In this document: piece by piece, positions 8,079 to 14,515 of the stretch | Layout of the letters: the number at the start of each line of letters is the position of its first letter | Numbering within the stretch: position 1 is the stretch's first letter | Origin: Actinomycetota bacterium | Lineage (GTDB): Bacteria > Actinomycetota > Actinomycetes > Nanopelagicales > Nanopelagicaceae | Direction: 5' to 3' | Assembly: GCA_009698445.1 (NCBI GenBank) | Contig: WLQG01000005.1 | Location: 1-49,232 of the forward strand | Length of the DNA: 49,232 bases | The notes under the pieces: model-generated | Seen by the model: only the letters and a program-made list of their open reading frames with translations | Told to the model about the DNA's origin: nothing | Databases searched by the model: none | Program-made: the position numbers and the translations under genes

Positions 8079-8086
8079 GGGGGGGG
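8079..8086 (+). promoter_or_regulatory. G8 tract as ribosome-binding site
   Basis: Eight consecutive G residues end 5 nt before the acyltransferase ATG at 8092, in the Shine-Dalgarno position. A homopolymer of this length can slip, which would change the spacing and strength of the site. Confidence 0.5.
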
Positions 8087-8091
8087 CTTTC

Positions 8092-10065
8092 ATGTTCAGT
8101 GAGACAAAATACCGCAGAGACATCCAAGTTCTTAGAGGTCTTGCCGTACTGGCTGTCGTCTTATTTCATGCCGGCGAGAGTTACTTCCCGCTTGGCTATC
8201 TTGGAGTAGATGTCTTTTTTGTAATCTCTGGATTTGTCGTCACACCTTTGATCTTGCGAATATTTACTGACCAAGTCAATGGTGGGAGGCGTTTATCTAA
8301 TTTAAGATATTTTTACATGAGGCGTTTCTATCGCCTAGCACCCGCCTTGGCAGTAGTGCTTACTATTTCAGCGGTAACAATCTTTTTGGTTGGGCCAATT
8401 GGCGATCATCAGAGGTTTGCCAGACAGGGTATTGCAACTCTACTTCTTGCAGGCAATATCGGTGCATACAAATATTCAGGGGATTATTTCTCTCCAAATC
8501 CAAACCCACTAGTTCATACTTGGTCGCTCTCCGTGGAAGAACAGATCTATATATTTTTGCCTCTCATCTTGATACTGATTCTTCGAAATCGAAAGAGCCT
8601 CAAGAAAATCACTGCATTTACATTCGGAGTGATTTCAGCAGTGAGTTTTGTGTCATTTCTATTTCCGGTAATTTTACAGCCTCTATACTCTCGCGCAGGC
8701 ATTGCGATCGCTTCTCAATTTTCATTCTATTCGCCGATTGATCGGATTTGGCAATTTACCGCAGGTGGCCTTGCATACCTCTTGCTAGATCGATACCACA
8801 ATCGCATAAGAAAAATCCCAAAAGGTATTCAATTACTGTCCGTGATTGCTGTCGTCATGATTCTATTCGGTCCCTTACACATGAACCTTAAGGTCAGTTC
8901 AATACTCGCTAGTTTCATTGCAGTGATTGTAATTCTATTTAAGTCTCTTGATGGACTTCCAGATTTTCTGATTAAGAAGCTTGAATGGGTTGGTGATCGT
9001 TCGTATTCGATTTACTTACTCCACATGCCTTTGTTGTTTCTCGCAAAATACTCACCCCTGATGCAAATCGGGACAGGTGAAAATCGCAAAATTCAATCAG
9101 CAATAGCTGTGGTCGCCTCAATATTGCTTGGAGCTTTGAGTTATTCAAAAATAGAAAACAAATATCGGAATAGAGGCAAAACTGATCACTCAAGCCTGAA
9201 AACAATTGTAGTTTCCATTGTATTAACCCTCCTCATTCCTGTTGCTATCTTTTTAGGTTTGGAGCGTTCAACAGCTTTCGGGCTTAAGAACAGTGGGCTA
9301 CCAGTTCCAAGCGAGATACTTCCGTGGAATTGGGACAAAGAATGTCAATTCTATTCTCCCCAACCAAATATCAACCCTGAGCCTTGTAAATATGGGAACC
9401 ACAATTCTGGGAAATCAATTCTTCTCATAGGAGACTCGCATGCGGCCTCAGACTCTCGAGCGATAATCTCACTTGGGAACTCGAATGATATGAACACCTT
9501 CGTTTTCACATTTCAAGGCTGTGGTTTTGTGTTAAACAGTAAAGACTTCAAATCTTCATATTCTTATCCATACCTAACCCCAGACTGTATAAAACATAAC
9601 CAATCGATATTGAATTTCGTACAAGATAGCAAACCAACGGTTATCATCTATGCACATCGATCATCATCGATTATGGTCTCCCCAAATAATTCAAAATCTC
9701 GAACTCAATATAACGAGATGGTACTGAAAAATCTTAAATTCTTGATGAGAGAAAATATAGAGATTATACATATTGGAAGCGCACCGGAGTTACTGCCGAT
9801 CGTAACTCGAGTACAAGATTGGAAAAATTCTAAAAGCAAATTCTCGAATATTCCATTTGAGGATAATAGTTTTTGGGAAAATAATAGAGTAACAGACTAT
9901 TACTTAAGTACCCTTAATATTTTTTGTCCAAAAAAAGTTTGCAGAAATAATTCAAATGAAGGTTGGTTATTTCACGATGCAGACCATTTATCTGAAATAG
10001 GTGCAAATAGTCTGATACCAGAACTAGATCCACTAATAAAGGCAATCCTTAGTAAGAAAAGTTAA
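8092..10065 (+). CDS. Acyltransferase-3 / SGNH O-acetyltransferase (OafA-like)
   Basis: 657 residues in the two-domain layout of OafA/OafB-type enzymes, which O-acetylate surface polysaccharides. Residues 1-390 hold about ten membrane helices of an acyltransferase-3 domain with the R-x10-H signature (R15, H26 in VLRGLAVLAVVLFHA), FFVISGFV and the HTWSLSVEEQIYIFLP motif. The C-terminal extracytoplasmic half is an SGNH hydrolase-like domain: GDSHAAS near 447-453 carries the nucleophile serine, and HDADHLSEIGA near 630 carries the D-x-x-H pair. It is the cargo gene of the integrative element and is AT-rich near its 3' end, consistent with transfer. Likely role: changing the host's surface glycan, for example to block phage binding (inference). 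Confidence 0.9.
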   Translation: MFSETKYRRDIQVLRGLAVLAVVLFHAGESYFPLGYLGVDVFFVISGFVVTPLILRIFTDQVNGGRRLSNLRYFYMRRFYRLAPALAVVLTISAVTIFLVGPIGDHQRFARQGIATLLLAGNIGAYKYSGDYFSPNPNPLVHTWSLSVEEQIYIFLPLILILILRNRKSLKKITAFTFGVISAVSFVSFLFPVILQPLYSRAGIAIASQFSFYSPIDRIWQFTAGGLAYLLLDRYHNRIRKIPKGIQLLSVIAVVMILFGPLHMNLKVSSILASFIAVIVILFKSLDGLPDFLIKKLEWVGDRSYSIYLLHMPLLFLAKYSPLMQIGTGENRKIQSAIAVVASILLGALSYSKIENKYRNRGKTDHSSLKTIVVSIVLTLLIPVAIFLGLERSTAFGLKNSGLPVPSEILPWNWDKECQFYSPQPNINPEPCKYGNHNSGKSILLIGDSHAASDSRAIISLGNSNDMNTFVFTFQGCGFVLNSKDFKSSYSYPYLTPDCIKHNQSILNFVQDSKPTVIIYAHRSSSIMVSPNNSKSRTQYNEMVLKNLKFLMRENIEIIHIGSAPELLPIVTRVQDWKNSKSKFSNIPFEDNSFWENNRVTDYYLSTLNIFCPKKVCRNNSNEGWLFHDADHLSEIGANSLIPELDPLIKAILSKKS

Positions 10066-10107
10066 GAAATATGTTTGGAAATGAAGATTGTTAAATGGTC
10101 ATTGCCG

Positions 10108-10258
10108 ACCCGTTACTACCCCCGCACCCGGACAAGCAACGGGTTGCTTTCTACGCTTAAATTAGTTATTTCGATTCCTGACCACTCTCTATCAGCAAAA
10201 TATAGAGAGTGGTCAGGAATCATTAATTTAGAGGGTAGTAATGGGTGTAGTAACGGGT
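10108..10258. repeat. Outer inverted repeat with 12-bp tandem copies
   Basis: ACCCGTTACTAC (10108-10119) is the exact inverse of GTAGTAACGGGT (10247-10258). The right arm is duplicated in tandem with one mismatch at 10235-10246 (GTAGTAATGGGT). The arms enclose the 20-bp perfect palindrome at 10173-10221, giving a nested cruciform-like structure. Confidence 0.75.
10173..10221. repeat. Perfect 20-bp inverted repeat, 9-nt loop
   Basis: Left arm 10173-10192, loop 10193-10201 (CAGCAAAAT), right arm 10202-10221; all 20 bases pair. It is not followed by a T run on either strand, so a standard intrinsic terminator is doubtful. It could be a recombination, transfer or replication site of the element, or a processing hairpin at the end of the acyltransferase mRNA. 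Confidence 0.85.
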
Positions 10259-10479
10259 ATAGATACGGAGATGGTTAAGGACAGGGAGAGTGTGGAATCT
10301 ATTTGGCAATATAAGAAATGCATTTATAGTTATTAGTAACAGAGATGATCAAATTTGATGATTTCGTATTTATAAGTTGGTAGAGGCTAGCAATAGTCCC
10401 TCTAATCGGCACCAGTTAAAAAGGATTTGCGTCACCTAAGTAACTAGGGAATGATAGGCTCAGGAAAATTTAATAGCAT

Positions 10480-10552
10480 GAGCCCGTAGCTCAGTTGGTA
10501 GAGCAAAAGACTTTTAATCTTTGGGTCCTCGGTTCGAGCCCGAGCGGGCTCA
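10480..10552 (+). tRNA. tRNA-Lys(UUU), carried inside the element
   Basis: Complete 73-nt cloverleaf. Acceptor GAGCCCG pairs fully with CGGGCTC, the D-arm is GCTC/GAGC, anticodon stem AAAGA pairs with TCTTT, and the loop is CTTTTAA with anticodon TTT at 10513-10515. T-arm CTCGG/CCGAG encloses the TTCGAGC loop, and A73 is the discriminator. CCA is not encoded. It has the same anticodon as the host tRNA split by the element, but clearly different stems, so it is not a simple duplicate. A short CTCACTT/AAGTGAG hairpin (10549-10569) follows and may end transcription. Confidence 0.95.
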
Positions 10553-10661
10553 CTTATTTTTTAAGTGAGTAAATACTTCCACAACAGTCAGATTTCTTCT
10601 CTGATTTGGGGAAGATAAAAAGAAATAAGCCACAGTGTTTATTGCTTTGTCATACCAAATC

Positions 10662-10695
10662 ATAAAGCCCCTTCCGTAAAAAGAAGGGGCTTTAT
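10662..10695. terminator. Intrinsic terminator of the integrase gene
   Basis: ATAAAGCCCCTTC (10662-10674) pairs perfectly with GAAGGGGCTTTAT (10683-10695). It lies 3 nt after the integrase stop on the minus strand and can act on both strands, separating the integrase from the tRNA. Confidence 0.75.
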
Positions 10696-10698
10696 TTC

Positions 10699-12090
10699 TT
10701 AGTTCTTTGGAATCGGGGGCTCCCAATAATTTATCCCAATTTCATAAGTTTCAAATTTTAGAGGCTTGACTGCGTTTTTGAGGAACTCATCTTCTCTACT
10801 TAGATTTATATCTTCAACCTTATTGAGCATGTGGAGGTAAACCTTCTGGCAAACATCAACAGAATTTCCCAACCGATTTGCAACTTCAACAATGTTGAGC
10901 CCAGAGTAAATTAAAATGGAAGCGTTGGTATGGCGTAGGTCATAGGTAGTGTGGCTAGTCAGACAGACTTTTTTGAAATAGCGATTTACCAAATCTGTTT
11001 TTACTGGCTTAGTCCCAGTTTTTGGATCAGTAAAGAGAAAGTCTTCTGGGTCTTTGTCTTCAACTAACCTTTCGATTGTTGGACGAAGTTCAGCAAGAAT
11101 TGGAACATTTCGGAAAGCTTTATTGCCCCTTGCCTTTAGACCCTTGCTGACTTGGGTCGCTTGGTTGTCGGCATACCCACTTAATAGCGAAACGACTGCG
11201 CAATCTACTTTTAGATAACTAGTTCGTTGATCTAAAAACAGATTTACATTTTTGACTTTCAATCCTGCGACTTCGCTAGGGCGAAGCCCAGCAAGCCAGA
11301 CAATTTCTAAAAAATCTGCCGATTCCATGAAATAACCTTTTTTAACTTTTGCCCAGTTGCGAAGGACTTGGCAATAATTTCGACAATCTGCCGGGTTTAG
11401 CGCAACTATCGGATCAAGGGCCTCCAGAGTTTCAATCTTTTTAGTCTTCACTCTCTTAAAAGTGTTGTCGTTGATGTATTTATGGCGGTAGGCATAATCC
11501 ATTACGGTGCCAAAGGTTTGCTTACGCTTACGGAATAAGTCTTTTGATGCAGGCTCGCCATTTAAAGAATTTATATCGATTTTTTTGAGCACTTCGCTCA
11601 CTTTTTCAATCGAAATCTCATTCATTTTGCACGAATTGCTTAAAACGTACTGAAGTACCTCTTTTTCATGGGCGGTACCCTCCAATTCGTTTTGGTTGAT
11701 AAGTAGATTCCTAATCACTCGCAAAACACAGGGGCGTTCGTACTTACTAGCCCCATACGGTCTGAGTAGTTCGTAAATAACAGTTGCGATTGATTCGGTG
11801 TGGGAAACGCGAGATGTTGGAGACCACTCATGCCACTTTGAAGCAGAATGCTCTCTGGCCACTTCAGCGAAAGTTTTTAACGTCTTGCCCCAAAGTTCTG
11901 GAAGGCCAGTCGATGGACTGAAAGATAAACCATCTTCTAATGCTCTCTCAAGTTTTCGCTTGAAGGCATCGCCCTCGCCTTTTCTCTTGAAGGACTTAGA
12001 TTTATCTCGATCCCCCACACGCCATTTGAGGCGATAGGGCAGAGGGCGTTTTTCATTCTTTGTCACATTAAATATCTGGACTTTAAGCAT
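10699..12090 (-). CDS. Tyrosine recombinase (phage-type integrase)
   Basis: 463 residues. The N-terminal part (to about 60) is a small basic arm-binding-type domain (LPYRLKWRVGDRDKSKSFKRKGEG), followed by a SAM-like core-binding domain (about 70-215) and the catalytic domain. Catalytic residues visible: R270 in AGLRPSEVAGLK, the TTYDLRHTNAS box with R386 and H387, and the nucleophile Y418 in CQKVYLHM. The first box histidine is replaced by Y383 and the later H/W position by N409 (RLGNS); both variants recur in actinobacterial integrases as far as I recall. It excises and inserts the 7850-12513 element at the tRNA anticodon. It overlaps the upstream excisionase-like gene by 8 nt. Confidence 0.93.
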   Translation of the reverse strand: MLKVQIFNVTKNEKRPLPYRLKWRVGDRDKSKSFKRKGEGDAFKRKLERALEDGLSFSPSTGLPELWGKTLKTFAEVAREHSASKWHEWSPTSRVSHTESIATVIYELLRPYGASKYERPCVLRVIRNLLINQNELEGTAHEKEVLQYVLSNSCKMNEISIEKVSEVLKKIDINSLNGEPASKDLFRKRKQTFGTVMDYAYRHKYINDNTFKRVKTKKIETLEALDPIVALNPADCRNYCQVLRNWAKVKKGYFMESADFLEIVWLAGLRPSEVAGLKVKNVNLFLDQRTSYLKVDCAVVSLLSGYADNQATQVSKGLKARGNKAFRNVPILAELRPTIERLVEDKDPEDFLFTDPKTGTKPVKTDLVNRYFKKVCLTSHTTYDLRHTNASILIYSGLNIVEVANRLGNSVDVCQKVYLHMLNKVEDINLSREDEFLKNAVKPLKFETYEIGINYWEPPIPKN

Positions 12091-12307
12091 TGGCGCGACC
12101 CGCCTTAGCTAATTTTCTAATGAAGGTGTTCAGGTGCTCTTCCTGGACTCGCAGGGAGCCATTTGGCAAGCGCATAGCCTTAGGGGCTTGCTTCTTGTTA
12201 CCCCACTTATAAAAAGTGGATTGAGATATTTGTAGGATTTCACAGACTTGGGGAACCGTTAGGAGTTTTATGCCAGCCCAAGTGCCAGCGTTATTTTGCT
12301 TTGTCAT
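12083..12307 (-). CDS. Excisionase-like helix-turn-helix protein
   Basis: About 74 residues from the ATG at 12307. LLTVPQVCEILQISQSTFYKWGNKKQAPKAMRLPNG is a MerR/AlpA/Xis-type winged helix (HTH_17): helix 'vpqvceiLqIS', recognition helix 'stfYkW', then the RLPNGSLR wing and an 'eehLntFi' end. Small proteins of this type bend att DNA and set the direction of recombination. In-frame ATGs further upstream (12355, 12433) would add up to 42 residues that overlap the right-end repeats and lack family similarity, so the shorter start is preferred. The 8-nt overlap with the integrase gene implies co-translation. Confidence 0.78.
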   Translation of the reverse strand: MTKQNNAGTWAGIKLLTVPQVCEILQISQSTFYKWGNKKQAPKAMRLPNGSLRVQEEHLNTFIRKLAKAGRANA

Positions 12308-12393
12308 GCTGGGGATAGTGATTCGCCCCCGATTTTCTGCATACGAATTATTCATCTCATTCAGTATCGGCGCGAATGCATGCATGAGATTTC

Positions 12394-12412
12394 GTGGCAC
12401 CGTAGTGGCACA
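12394..12412 (+). repeat. Right arm-type repeat pair
   Basis: GTGGCACCGTAGTGGCACA, the counterpart of 7989-8007 (17/19 identical, same orientation), 89 nt inside the attR core. Confidence 0.65.
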
Positions 12413-12500
12413 GGCGGAAATTGGTTCGAACATTTAGGTTTTTCCCTTCGATTTGAACGGGAAAAACGGCTAGCCTTATGGAAGGCGGGCTTTTTCTACA

Positions 12501-12513
12501 GGACTTTTAATCC
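12501..12513 (+). repeat. attR core (13-bp direct repeat)
   Basis: GGACTTTTAATCC, identical to 7850-7862. The left flank is element sequence (GGGCTTTTTCTACA, not a tRNA 5' half); the right flank continues as the host tRNA 3' half. Confidence 0.88.
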
Positions 12514-12545
12514 GTGGGTCGACGGTTCGAGCCCGTCTGGGCCCA
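12514..12545 (+). pseudogene. 3' half of split tRNA-Lys(UUU)
   Basis: GT completes the anticodon stem. It is followed by variable loop GGGTC, T-arm GACGG-TTCGAGC-CCGTC, acceptor strand TGGGCCC and A73 at 12545. It pairs with the 5' half at 7822-7862. No 5' half has been restored next to it, so this copy cannot be a functional tRNA unless the element excises. Confidence 0.9.
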
Positions 12546-12637
12546 CTTTTTTTCGCAGCGATTGTGAAATTTGAGCCTAGTAGAAAATTTTATAGGTATT
12601 GCTTCCAAAAGAGTTTACCTGGATTAGAATTCACCAC

Positions 12638-13912
12638 ATGCCGATTTTGAACTTCCAAAGCATGAAGGCTCGCCGAACTGGCAGCAAAAATGCTTTCAAT
12701 TACACCTTTGGTTTTATCGCCCTAGTTGTTGTTGCTTCCCTAGGGTCAACTTTGGCTGCAAATATTAATTTGAATTCTGGCCCAGTTGAATTTGGCCAAG
12801 GAGTAACCCAAGCAACTGCGTGTGATAATCAGATAACTGTTACGCCATATTCAACATTTATAAATGCTCCAGGCAATGCAGGCCATTTTTTCACCTCAGT
12901 TCAGTTAAGCGGGATTGATGGAAGTTCGGATCACTGTGGGGGAAAATCATTCAAGATCTCGGCTTACGGTTCCTCTGGTCTAATCAGTCTTTATACTGAT
13001 ACTGCGGGAACATCTGATCAAAGTGATGACACCCCACATTTTTACTGGCAGGGTACGTTGCCACTTGGGTCAAATTCTTTAGTAGCAACATTTTCACATA
13101 ATGCTGATTCATCGTATGGTTTAGCGCCGGCACAAAATGTTGTAAAAATTACAATTGAAACAGTTCCAGGATCTGGAACTCTGTACGGTTTAACAGGTGC
13201 AGGCATTCATGATAGCGACGGTGAGGCAGATTCAGCGAATTTATACATGCTCACTATTAATGAAGGTTCTGATTTTACTTACGAACTTGTTGGAGCTTTA
13301 AAATATAACGGAGAGCAGATAATTCACGCAACAGGATTGTCATGGGACCCTGTCGACTCTATGTTTTATTTCGTTTCAAACGACAGTGATTCTCTCTTCA
13401 AATTTGACCCCACCACCGCGACCAATGGCGAAATAAATGTTTATTTAGTTGGACATAGTAACTACACACCTTATCCAGACTTAGCATTTGATCCAACTGG
13501 TCAACTGTGGGGTTGGTCAGAGGCTGACGATAATTTAATCAAAATTGATAAGACTGATGCTTCGATAGAAGTGTTCGAGAAAGACATAGACACATGGTCA
13601 ACAGGGCTGGCTTCGGACTTAGAAGGCCGCATTTGGCTAAAAACTGACACTTTATACCTATTGATCGACTCTAATGGTGTCACGGGAAATCCTCAGTATG
13701 GTAGAAATTTGCCTTCCGACAGGGCAAATATGCTGACTGTTGATTCAAGTGGAATTTTCTGGACTGGTGCTCGAATTGCGGGTTCACCTAATTTTACAGA
13801 GATTTACAAATTTGATATTTCTGGTTTATCACAAGGCTCTGATGACATTCCATATACTTTTGTAGGAAATGTACCCGGAATTAGGTTGAGCTCAATCGAG
13901 TTTACCAACTAG
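12638..13912 (+). CDS. Membrane-anchored secreted protein, beta-propeller-like C-terminus
   Basis: 424 residues from the ATG at 12638 (a TTG at 12599 is also in frame). A basic N-terminus (MKARRTGSKNA) precedes one hydrophobic segment (FGFIALVVVASLGSTLAA), so it is exported or anchored. Residues up to about 185 form an exported domain with two cysteines (ACDNQ, DHCGG). From about 185 on there are propeller-like repeats: LYGLTGAG, GLSWDPVDSMFYFVSNDSDSLFKFDP, DLAFDPTGQLWGWSEADDNLIKID, LASDLEGRIWL, LTVDSSGIFWTGARI. These are the 'd.s.G.lw......l..id' blades of NHL/SMP30-like sensors. No catalytic motif was recognised. It follows the split tRNA and is followed 5 nt later by a second secreted protein, probably in one operon. 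Confidence 0.72.
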   Translation: MPILNFQSMKARRTGSKNAFNYTFGFIALVVVASLGSTLAANINLNSGPVEFGQGVTQATACDNQITVTPYSTFINAPGNAGHFFTSVQLSGIDGSSDHCGGKSFKISAYGSSGLISLYTDTAGTSDQSDDTPHFYWQGTLPLGSNSLVATFSHNADSSYGLAPAQNVVKITIETVPGSGTLYGLTGAGIHDSDGEADSANLYMLTINEGSDFTYELVGALKYNGEQIIHATGLSWDPVDSMFYFVSNDSDSLFKFDPTTATNGEINVYLVGHSNYTPYPDLAFDPTGQLWGWSEADDNLIKIDKTDASIEVFEKDIDTWSTGLASDLEGRIWLKTDTLYLLIDSNGVTGNPQYGRNLPSDRANMLTVDSSGIFWTGARIAGSPNFTEIYKFDISGLSQGSDDIPYTFVGNVPGIRLSSIEFTN

Positions 13913-13917
13913 GGAGT

Positions 13918-14454
13918 TTGAAATTGCAAAGATTGAGAATTATTAGTACCTCACTAGCGGTTCTGCTTTTTAGTCTTGGTATTTCATCTGCACAAGGCGC
14001 AAATGAACTTATTCCTTATCGCAACCAGTCCTTGAAGCATAATTGTGAAGACCGCTATCTTGGTAAAGGCGTTATAACAAAGTATGGCGAAGTATTAAAC
14101 TGCGTAGTAAAACAAACAGGTGAACGTGGATGGATTCTTTCACCAAGTAAATTTATTCCAGGAAGTTCAAAAAAATGTACAAAACAATTAGTTAAGAAAA
14201 AAATTGAAGGCGTAGAATACACATGCTTGAAATTTGCCGAAGGAATGCGATTCGTAAAATCCTCAACTGTAAAGAATTCACAAATTGAACCAGCCATGAA
14301 TAGCGCAACACCTTCCAAGAACTCAGCAACTGCCGAACCAAGCTCTAGTCCGACTCAAGGATCTAAAGCCGGATCTGGGACTGGCGGCGGTTCAGGAAAT
14401 GGAACTGGCGGTGGGGGCGGCAAAGGCCCTTCACCTTCGGCAAAGACACCTTAA
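13918..14454 (+). CDS. Small secreted protein with Gly/Ser-rich tail
   Basis: 178 residues, starting at TTG 13918 right after an AGGGAG ribosome-binding site (a second in-frame TTG lies at 13924). Signal peptide LRIISTSLAVLLFSLGISSAQG. The exported part has four cysteines (CEDRY, LNCVV, KKCTK, YTCLKF) and two similar halves of the form 'C....K.gv.....v.Cv', resembling short repeats common in actinobacterial secreted proteins. The last 60 residues are a low-complexity Ser/Thr/Pro then Gly-rich linker (GSGTGGGSGNGTGGGGG). No function recognised; wall association is plausible. Confidence 0.65.
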   Translation: MKLQRLRIISTSLAVLLFSLGISSAQGANELIPYRNQSLKHNCEDRYLGKGVITKYGEVLNCVVKQTGERGWILSPSKFIPGSSKKCTKQLVKKKIEGVEYTCLKFAEGMRFVKSSTVKNSQIEPAMNSATPSKNSATAEPSSSPTQGSKAGSGTGGGSGNGTGGGGGKGPSPSAKTP

Positions 14455-14515
14455 AACTAAGATTTATCTGCACATGGCATTAACTACAAAATTCCCGCAG
14501 GCGTCTGGTCCCACA

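Larger units (their letters stand above)
10066..10479. other. 414-nt non-coding stretch with a large palindrome
   Basis: No convincing gene. A 67-codon frame (10075-10278) simply runs through the palindrome. The region holds nested inverted repeats and 12-bp tandem repeats (separate entries). From about 10280 to the tRNA at 10480 I see nothing beyond possible promoter-like hexamers for the tRNA (TTGCGT at 10427, TAGGCT at 10455, spaced too widely to be convincing). Confidence 0.6.
7850..12513. mobile_element. Integrative element inserted in a tRNA-Lys anticodon loop
   Basis: The element is bounded by a perfect 13-bp direct repeat (GGACTTTTAATCC) that is the host tRNA anticodon stem-loop. It contains an O-acyltransferase, a complete tRNA-Lys(UUU), a tyrosine recombinase and an excisionase-like gene, with paired 19-bp GTGGCAC repeats just inside both ends. 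It has no conjugation or replication genes, so it is a small integrative (possibly mobilisable) element. Unlike most tRNA-targeting elements it does not rebuild the host tRNA: neither junction carries the missing half. Confidence 0.88.

Noticed and set aside
10075-10278. 67-residue protein
   Set aside because: The frame runs through the nested palindrome and tandem repeats and has no recognisable features.
10480-12513. Two elements in tandem, with the 10480 tRNA as an internal att site
   Set aside because: The internal tRNA shares only an 11-bp core with the junction repeats, and no GTGGCAC repeat pair lies near it. The repeat pairs bracket the whole 7850-12513 segment, so one element is simpler.
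12296-12574. 92-residue plus-strand protein
   Set aside because: It spans the right-end repeats, attR and the tRNA 3' half; it is an accident of those sequences.
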